Assembly: GCA_903953145.1 (NCBI GenBank) | Contig: CAJBIL010000193.1 | Coordinates: 1 to 6,138, forward strand | DNA length: 6,138 bases | Source of the DNA: an uncultured beta proteobacterium | Lineage (GTDB): Bacteria; Pseudomonadota; Gammaproteobacteria; Burkholderiales; Rhodocyclaceae | Reading direction: 5' to 3' | The notes under the pieces: model-generated | Told to the model about the DNA's origin: nothing | Seen by the model: the letters and a program-made list of their open reading frames with translations, nothing else | Database searches by the model: none | Position numbers and translations under genes: made by a program | Shown: one piece after another, positions 1 through 6,138 of the stretch | Layout of the letters: each line of letters opens with the position of its first letter | How positions within the stretch are numbered: position 1 is the stretch's first letter

Positions 1-99
1 AATTTGCGCGACGATGTGCTGACGGTTGCCGAGCTCGACCCGCAACCGTTACCGCAAGCTCAAACGCCGCGTTCGCGCGCGGCTGCACCGCGTCAATAA
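1..99 (+). CDS. C-terminal end of an upstream protein, probably the catalytic M16 peptidase subunit (partial)
   Basis: Frame 1 is open from the left edge to a TAA at 97-99 and encodes 32 residues. The tail reads LTVAELDPQPLPQAQ and then becomes a basic, Ala/Pro/Arg-rich end. A short 'L-x-V-x-x-L-D-P-Q-P' tail is familiar from the end of bacterial M16 (pitrilysin/processing-peptidase-like) zinc proteases, where it follows the last beta strand. The gene directly downstream is an M16 protein without a zinc site, and such proteins are commonly encoded next to a catalytic HxxEH partner, which this would be. The catalytic part lies outside the window, so identity rests on the tail and the neighbour only. 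The next gene starts 15 bases after this stop, consistent with an operon. Confidence 0.6.
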   Translation, partial: NLRDDVLTVAELDPQPLPQAQTPRSRAAAPRQ

Positions 100-114
100 G
101 TGAGCGCCAGATAA

Positions 115-1425
115 ATGTCGATCAAACTCCTTAAACAGCTGGCAGGCTTTGTACTGCTGGTTTGCGTGCAGTGCGCTCAATTGGCCGAAGCGGGCCCGAC
201 AATCGAACACTGGGTTGCGCCGTCGGGCGCCAGCGTGTTTTTCGTGGAAAACCATACGTTGCCGATTCTCGACGTGCAGGTCGATTTTTCCGCTGGCACC
301 GCCTACGATCCACCCGGAAAATCCGGCCTTGCCTTGCTCACAAGGGGTTTGCTCGATCAGGGCGTGGCCGGCATGGACGAAACGCAGATTGCAAATCAGA
401 TGGCTGATCTGGGGGCGATTTTTTCCGGCGGGGTCGATATGGACCGTGCATCGATCCATTTACGTACGCTTTCGGCGGCTGACAAGCGCGTGCCGGCGGT
501 TGATGTGTTGCAAGCCGTGCTGGTCAGCCCGCTGTTTCCGCCTGCCGCATTTGAGCGAGAGAAGGCACGTTCGATTGCCGCGCTCAAGGAGGCGTTGACC
601 CGGCCTGAGGCAATTGCCAGCAAGGCGTTCTGGCTTGCCATGTACCCCGATCACCCTTATGGGCAGCAGGCAACACCGGAATCCGTTCAGTCCATCGAAC
701 GCGATGATCTTCAGGCGTACTACAAGACGCACTACAGCGCACAGCGTGCCACGGTCGCCATTGTCGGCGATCTGTCGCGTGCGGATGCCGAGGCGCTGGC
801 GCAGCAGTTGACGGCAACTTTGCCGGCTGGCAACGCTGCCGTGCCATTGCCGTCGCCCCAACTGCCGAAAGCATCCGAGCAGCGGATTGCCCACCCGGCG
901 GCTCAGGCACATTTGCTCATCGGCATGCCCGCAGTGAAGCGCGGTGATCCGGATTTTTTCCCACTGCTGGTCGGTAATTATTCCCTTGGCGGCGGTGGCT
1001 TTGTTTCGCGTTTGATGAAAGAGGTGCGCGACAAACGCGGGTTTGCTTACAGTGTTTTCAGTTATTTTCATCCGTTGGCACAGTCCGGCCCATTTCAGAT
1101 CGGCCTGCAAACCAAAAAATCGCAGGCCAATGATGCGCTCAAGGTGACGCGCGAAGTGCTCGCCGATTTTCTTGCCAAGGGCCCGAGCGAAGCTGAGTTG
1201 AAAGCGGCCAGACAGAATCTGGTCGGCAGCTTTCCCCTGCGCATCGACAGTAACCAGAAGATTCTTGAAAACGTTGCGGTAATCGGTTATTACGGCTTGC
1301 CGCTGGACTACCTCGACCGTTACGCCGCGCAAATTGAGAAAGTAACGGTTGCTGACATCAGAGCCGCATTCTCGCGACACGTAACGGCCAGGCACCTGGT
1401 GACGCTGGTTGTTGCCGGCGAGTGA
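115..1425 (+). CDS. Exported M16-family peptidase-like protein lacking the HxxEH zinc motif
   Basis: The 436-residue protein has a two-domain M16B layout. Residues 1-26 look like a signal peptide (MSIKLLKQLAGFVLLV, then AEA before G27), so it probably acts in the periplasm. The N-terminal M16 domain covers about 30-215 and the C-terminal domain about 216-436. Where catalytic members carry HxxEH (after 'GLA'), this protein has L74, R77 and G78, so all three zinc-motif residues are gone. The second domain keeps the Gly-rich loop (SLGGGGFVSRL, 290-300) and the Arg/Tyr pair (R305, Y312 in EVRDKRGFAYS) that helps bind substrate in M16 enzymes. This resembles the non-catalytic subunit of heterodimeric M16B peptidases, whose partner supplies zinc; the partial gene just upstream is the candidate partner. 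ATG 115 fits the signal peptide, but its ribosome binding site is weak. Substrate unknown. Confidence 0.88.
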   Translation: MSIKLLKQLAGFVLLVCVQCAQLAEAGPTIEHWVAPSGASVFFVENHTLPILDVQVDFSAGTAYDPPGKSGLALLTRGLLDQGVAGMDETQIANQMADLGAIFSGGVDMDRASIHLRTLSAADKRVPAVDVLQAVLVSPLFPPAAFEREKARSIAALKEALTRPEAIASKAFWLAMYPDHPYGQQATPESVQSIERDDLQAYYKTHYSAQRATVAIVGDLSRADAEALAQQLTATLPAGNAAVPLPSPQLPKASEQRIAHPAAQAHLLIGMPAVKRGDPDFFPLLVGNYSLGGGGFVSRLMKEVRDKRGFAYSVFSYFHPLAQSGPFQIGLQTKKSQANDALKVTREVLADFLAKGPSEAELKAARQNLVGSFPLRIDSNQKILENVAVIGYYGLPLDYLDRYAAQIEKVTVADIRAAFSRHVTARHLVTLVVAGE

Positions 1426-1435
1426 AATACCCCCT

Positions 1436-2795
<1,360 letters not shown>

Positions 2796-2815
2796 TCAAG
2801 CGCATTCCTGCCAGT

Positions 2816-2853
2816 AAAAACGCCGCAATCTCCTCGGAGATTGCGGCGTTTTT
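2816..2853. terminator. Bidirectional intrinsic terminator between convergent genes
   Basis: The 38 bases form a perfect palindrome around a two-base centre: five A, a 13-base arm (CGCCGCAATCTCC), TC, the complementary arm, and five T. On either strand the RNA folds into a long GC-rich hairpin followed by a U run. It starts 20 bases after the ferredoxin stop and ends 28 bases before the stop of the GTPase gene on the other strand, so it probably ends both transcripts. Confidence 0.93.
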
Positions 2854-2881
2854 CTATACGCGGATGTTTGCAGCAGAGGTG

Positions 2882-4837
2882 TCAGGCCGCGTCACGCAGG
2901 GGCGGGTTGCCGACATTCCGGTTCAATACGCCACGCAGTTCCAGGCCGATGCTTTCAAGTGACCGGACTTGTGCAACCAGGCCATCCTCAATGTGCGTTA
3001 GTTCCTTGATCCGATCTTCAAGTGTGTCGGTCGCCTGGTGAATGCGCTTGATGCTTTCGAGACGACGTTTAAGCTGAATCTGGTGCTCGCGAACCTGCGT
3101 TTCCATTGGCGCCATGATGGCTTTTAGCCACGATTCTGCATCCCTGTTAGCGTGTTCAAAAGCGCGTCTTACCTGAACAGCCACTTCTTCAAAAAACTTT
3201 TGCGTCAGATTGTTTTTCTCGTGCATCAGCAACTGGAACATGGTGTTCAGATGGGCGTTGCACCATTGCTCCAGACGGTCGATTTCCTTTTCGTACCGGA
3301 TCAGTGAGAAGCTGGTCGGTGTGCCGAGTTTCAGACCGTGTTCGACGGAGAATTTCTTGTAGATGGCCTCCATCATGGCCATGATTTCAGTGATTTCACC
3401 ATTGGACTGCGTCAGATTCGCCCGCGATACATCAAAGAAATTTTTCATTGCGCCTGACAATGTTCTCGAGAAAGTCGCATCAATCATTACTTCGCGTGTT
3501 GATTGGGTCAGCAAGCGCAGGGCATCCAGCCCGAGATGGCCAAACAGGCGGTTGGTGAGCTGTGAGAACACGCTGCGCACTGCGTAGTAACGCTGCAAGC
3601 CGGACTCGAATTCTTCTTTTTCAAGGCGAACCTTGCCCATCATGTACTCAACGACGCCCTTATTCTTGCCCCGGAGCTCGGAAAGCTCGGTGAGTTGTTC
3701 GCGCAGGCCGGTCAATCGGGATTCGAGCAAGCCACGCATCCGCGTATGCAGGTCGGAAAATTCGGTTTCTGTGCTGTCACGGACGATTTCCTGCTTGGCC
3801 GGGATGAGTTCCTCGGACAACGCGTATTCGAGCGCTGGTAGCCGGCTGCGTTGCAGTAGCGCGGCATCATTGTTGATCTTGGCGACCAGCGCTTTCTGCG
3901 CTGATACGGGGAAGATTTGACCGGCTGGCAGGTCAAGCGTCCAGGCGCAGGTATCGGCTTGTTTGGCGATCTCGGCGTCGATTTCTTCCCGGCTTTTGAG
4001 TTCGTCCCACAAACCATCGATTTTGTTGAGAACGACCATGCGCCCTTTCTTGCGGCCGCCGGTTGTGCCAATGTGGTCGCGCCAGATGGTCAGGTCGGAC
4101 TGTGTGACGCCGGTATCGGCCGAAAGCACAAAGAGAACCGCATGAGCGTTGGGGAGCAGCGAAAGCGTCAGCTCCGGCTCTGTGCCAATCGCGTTGAGCC
4201 CCGGTGTATCGAGAATAACCAGCCCTTGCTTTAGCAAAGGATGAGGAAAGTTGATGATGGCGTGCCGCCAGCGCGGTATTTCGACCAACCCGTCTTCAGC
4301 GACCCGGAACATGACGGAATCTTCCTGGCCGGTGGGGAAACCGAGTTTTTCAGCGGTGTCGCGATCGACGCGGGTGACTTCGCTGACATGGCGTAGCGCT
4401 TCCTGCATCGATTCCGGCGATTCGATGTCCAGCGGGACGACCTCCCATTCTTCGCGAAAACGCTTGTATTCACTGATGCCGGCATTCGATTCACGAGTCT
4501 GGATCGGTAGCAATTCGATGGACGGTGGGCGGGTCGGGTCGAACATCAGCTCGGTCGGGCACATCGTGGTGCGACCGGCGGACGAAGGCAGCATGCGGCT
4601 GCCGTAGTCGGCAAAAAATATGGCGTTGATCAACTCGGATTTGCCGCGTGAAAATTCTGCGACAAAAGCGACATGCAGGCGATCTTCGCGTAGTTTTTCG
4701 AGGAGCTGAACGAGGCGCAGATCAGTCTGCGCGTCATTGAGTTCGTTTTCTGCCAGCCAGTTGCGGAAGCCCTCAAGACCCCCGGAAAGCTGGGTGCGCC
4801 ATTCACTGTAGGCGGCAAAATGTTGAGCGAGCGTCAT
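2882..4837 (-). CDS. Dynamin-like large GTPase of unknown function
   Basis: This 651-residue protein has an N-terminal GTPase domain (about 50-350) and a long helical remainder (350-651). G motifs in order: P-loop AEFSRGKS (60-67), G2 candidate threonines T90/T91 in AGRTTMCPTE, G3 DTPG (210-213), G4 NKID (271-274) and a likely G5 at VSAQKAL (311-317). The first P-loop Gly is Ala60, and GKS is followed by Glu rather than the usual Thr/Ser. The rest is rich in charged heptad-like stretches (for example 365-415 and 577-635), typical of dynamin stalks, with no clear transmembrane segment. Bacterial dynamin-like proteins remodel or bind membranes; the role here is not known. The start is ATG 4837, which has AGGA 7 bases upstream; the frame extends to a TTG at 4894, but without such a site. 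It lies 90 bases downstream of mutM on the same strand. Confidence 0.85.
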   Translation of the reverse strand: MTLAQHFAAYSEWRTQLSGGLEGFRNWLAENELNDAQTDLRLVQLLEKLREDRLHVAFVAEFSRGKSELINAIFFADYGSRMLPSSAGRTTMCPTELMFDPTRPPSIELLPIQTRESNAGISEYKRFREEWEVVPLDIESPESMQEALRHVSEVTRVDRDTAEKLGFPTGQEDSVMFRVAEDGLVEIPRWRHAIINFPHPLLKQGLVILDTPGLNAIGTEPELTLSLLPNAHAVLFVLSADTGVTQSDLTIWRDHIGTTGGRKKGRMVVLNKIDGLWDELKSREEIDAEIAKQADTCAWTLDLPAGQIFPVSAQKALVAKINNDAALLQRSRLPALEYALSEELIPAKQEIVRDSTETEFSDLHTRMRGLLESRLTGLREQLTELSELRGKNKGVVEYMMGKVRLEKEEFESGLQRYYAVRSVFSQLTNRLFGHLGLDALRLLTQSTREVMIDATFSRTLSGAMKNFFDVSRANLTQSNGEITEIMAMMEAIYKKFSVEHGLKLGTPTSFSLIRYEKEIDRLEQWCNAHLNTMFQLLMHEKNNLTQKFFEEVAVQVRRAFEHANRDAESWLKAIMAPMETQVREHQIQLKRRLESIKRIHQATDTLEDRIKELTHIEDGLVAQVRSLESIGLELRGVLNRNVGNPPLRDAA

Positions 4838-4844
4838 GGACTTG

Positions 4845-4848
4845 TCCT
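4845..4848 (-). promoter_or_regulatory. Ribosome binding site that decides the GTPase start
   Basis: On the minus strand AGGA is followed by 7 bases (CAAGTCC) and then ATG at 4837. This favours the 651-residue product over the 19-residue-longer TTG-started reading at 4894, whose extra residues show no domain. Confidence 0.65.
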
Positions 4849-4871
4849 GCGATGATTGAATAATTGAAATT

Positions 4872-4898
4872 ACTTTATCACAAAGGTTTAGCAATCAA
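4872..4898 (-). promoter_or_regulatory. Possible weak promoter for the GTPase gene
   Basis: In the AT-rich gap after mutM the minus strand has TTGATT (4898-4893) and TAAAGT (4877-4872), resembling -35 and -10 boxes. The 15-base spacer is short and the -10 match is only 4 of 6, so this is tentative. The gap is clearly more AT-rich than the flanking genes, and no terminator hairpin with a T run was seen after mutM, so read-through from mutM is also possible. Confidence 0.25.
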
Positions 4899-4927
4899 AT
4901 CTATGCGAGGCCAATGCCGGGCGAACG

Positions 4928-5755
4928 CTAACGCTGACAATGCGTGCAGTAGAAGGTCGAGCGGCCGGCCTGGCGAATGTTATGGATCGGCTTGCCGCAC
5001 TGTGTACAGGGCGCTCCTGCACGGTCGTAAACCGCGCAGGAGAGTTGAAAGCATCCGGCGCCACCATCGCTATGCACATAGTCACGAACGCTGCTGCCAC
5101 CAGCAGCGATGGAGGCTTCGAGCGTGCTGCGAATGGCCGGTACCAGCGTTCGATAGCGCTCGAGACTGATCCGGTTGGCAGCCCGCAGCGGGGATATTCC
5201 GGCGTGGAACAAACTCTCTGCCGCATAGATGTTGCCAATACCGACAACCAGGTGACTATCCATCAGCAGTGGTTTGATTGGTCCGCTACGCCGCCGGGTA
5301 ACGGTATGGAGCCAGTCGCCATCAAAGTCTGGGGAGAGCGGCTCGATACCCAGCACGGCAAGCAAGGGATGGGCATCGACATTCGCGCCTTCGTGCCACA
5401 GCAACGCACCAAAGCGACGGGGGTCACGCAGGCGCAGTGTTGTCCTCGCAACAACAAGATCGAAATGGTCGTGTTTCTTCTCCGGGGTACCGGGGGGAAC
5501 AAGGCGCAGGCTGCCTGACATACCCAAATGCAGAATCAGCCAGCCACCGCCCCGCTTGCTTTCACAATCGAAAAGCAGGTACTTGCCGCGTCGCAAAATA
5601 GCGTCGATACGCAGGCCTGTCAGGCGATTGGCAAGTCCGGCCGGGATGTCATGGCGCAGTTTTGGCGTGCGAATACAGGCGCCGACAATGCGTTCGCCTG
5701 GCAAATAGGGCAGTAAGCCCTGACGGCTGACTTCAACTTCCGGGAGTTCTGGCAT
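4928..5755 (-). CDS. mutM: Formamidopyrimidine-DNA glycosylase / AP lyase (Fpg)
   Basis: MutM starts base-excision repair of oxidised purines such as 8-oxoguanine and FapyG, removing the base and then cutting the strand by beta,delta-elimination. The 275-residue length is normal. The mature N-terminus P2-E3 (PELPEVEVSRQG) gives the catalytic proline and glutamate; K58 (RRGKYLLFD) is the conserved lysine. M79 (LHLGMSG), R114 and F115 (DPRRFG) match the residues inserted into DNA, and GIGNIYAAE (172-180) lies in the helix-two-turn-helix region. A C-terminal zinc finger has C250, C253, C270 and C273, with R265 in its loop. ATG 5755 is chosen because Pro2 must follow Met; the frame runs upstream to 5806, but that longer form would bury the catalytic proline. 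The Shine-Dalgarno is weak (GGTAG). It diverges from the exported-protein gene at 5860. Confidence 0.97.
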   Translation of the reverse strand: MPELPEVEVSRQGLLPYLPGERIVGACIRTPKLRHDIPAGLANRLTGLRIDAILRRGKYLLFDCESKRGGGWLILHLGMSGSLRLVPPGTPEKKHDHFDLVVARTTLRLRDPRRFGALLWHEGANVDAHPLLAVLGIEPLSPDFDGDWLHTVTRRRSGPIKPLLMDSHLVVGIGNIYAAESLFHAGISPLRAANRISLERYRTLVPAIRSTLEASIAAGGSSVRDYVHSDGGAGCFQLSCAVYDRAGAPCTQCGKPIHNIRQAGRSTFYCTHCQR

Positions 5756-5859
5756 TGCTGCTACCGTTAAAAGTCCATAACATGCGTGAAAACTATTATG
5801 AAGCAAACGCCTCTAAGAAAAGCGATCCGCGATTGATCTTTGAGGCCGGCCAGGAAAAT
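5756..5859. promoter_or_regulatory. Divergent intergenic region between mutM and the exported-protein gene
   Basis: These 104 bases separate two divergent starts and should hold promoters for both. On the + strand TATTAT (5794-5799) resembles a -10 box, but no good -35 lies at the right distance. On the minus strand CATAAT (5801-5796), overlapping it, is a possible -10 for mutM, also without a convincing -35. No operator palindrome stands out. The boxes are tentative; the role of the region is inferred from gene orientation. Confidence 0.35.
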
Positions 5860-6138
5860 ATGAAATATACCCATTCCAAGCAATCTTTCTATTTCGGCAG
5901 TCAGCCGCTTCTGGCAGCAGTTTTGGCGGTTGCGTTCAGTTTGCCGGCACAAGCCGCTGGTGAGGCGCCTGGTGGCAAACGGCGGCCGCCTGCGGTGCGT
6001 GAGGCAAAGCCGGCGCAGTTGCCCTCTTCCAGCATGGCTCGCGAGGCGCGGCCGGGCGATGCAGAGTATCAGGATCTCACCGGGCAGGTCGTTTATCAGG
6101 TGTTGCTGGCCGAGGTGGCTTTGCAGCGCGGTAATACC
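5860..6138 (+). CDS. Exported protein, probably TPR-repeat family (N-terminal part, runs off the window)
   Basis: The frame is open from ATG 5860 to the right edge (93 codons). Residues 1-32 form a signal peptide: basic start, hydrophobic core (LLAAVLAVAF, 18-27... at the end of the n-region) and an A-Q-A site before A33. A low-complexity Pro/Arg/Ala stretch follows (about 34-66). Then LTGQVVYQVLLAEVALQRGN (73-92) begins a helical pair resembling the opening of TPR-repeat proteins that in betaproteobacteria are often encoded beside mutM and ahead of lolB and ispE; those genes, if present, are outside the window. AGGA (5852-5855) lies 4 bases before the ATG, slightly close. An in-frame ATG at 5782 would add 26 mostly polar residues and hide the signal peptide, so it is disfavoured. 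The TPR call rests on one short segment and on context. Confidence 0.7.
   Translation, partial: MKYTHSKQSFYFGSQPLLAAVLAVAFSLPAQAAGEAPGGKRRPPAVREAKPAQLPSSSMAREARPGDAEYQDLTGQVVYQVLLAEVALQRGNT

Noticed and set aside
149..598. Plus-strand open frame in another phase inside the M16 gene
   Set aside because: Its composition is Arg/Cys/Ser-rich, as expected for an out-of-frame reading, and it has no domain or ribosome binding site.
3712..4071. Minus-strand open frame inside the GTPase gene in another phase
   Set aside because: It is nested in the GTPase coding region that holds the G3-G5 motifs and shows only out-of-frame Arg/Ser/Pro-rich composition.
4838..4927. Possible terminator after mutM
   Set aside because: Short GC-rich inverted matches occur near the mutM stop (for example around GGCCAATGCCGGGC), but no stable stem followed by a T run on the minus strand was found.
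4940..5518. Plus-strand open frame (192 codons) opposite mutM
   Set aside because: MutM on the minus strand carries all catalytic and zinc residues over this stretch; the + frame has no family features and is a shadow.

Overview
The window looks like an ordinary chromosomal segment of a betaproteobacterium, most likely Rhodocyclales or a close relative. I base this on gene order (M16 peptidase pair, rsmD, coaD, ferredoxin; and mutM divergent from a TPR-type exported protein), moderately high GC, and the style of the protein sequences. The taxonomic call is an inference, since no database search was possible.

Left block, + strand, 1-2795: the last 32 codons of an upstream gene, probably the catalytic M16 zinc-peptidase subunit, are followed by a second M16 protein that has a signal peptide and has lost the zinc motif. 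After it come rsmD (16S rRNA m2G966 methyltransferase), coaD (phosphopantetheine adenylyltransferase) and a 2[4Fe-4S] ferredoxin of the Allochromatium/YfhL type. Spacings are 15, 10, -14 and 18 bases, so this reads as one operon. It ends at a perfect A-stem-T palindrome at 2816-2853, which should also stop transcription arriving from the right.

Right block, - strand, 2882-5755: mutM (formamidopyrimidine-DNA glycosylase) is followed in the same direction by a 651-residue dynamin-like large GTPase of unknown role. The two genes are 90 bases apart, with a possible weak promoter between them. The GTPase gene converges on the ferredoxin gene across the shared terminator.

Right edge, + strand, from 5860: the first 93 codons of an exported protein, probably a TPR-repeat protein, diverge from mutM across a 104-base gap.

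Most of the window is housekeeping: tRNA, rRNA, CRISPR and mobile-element signatures were not seen. The least understood item is the dynamin-like GTPase. The next most interesting is the split M16 pair, in which zinc chemistry and substrate-binding residues appear to lie on separate polypeptides.
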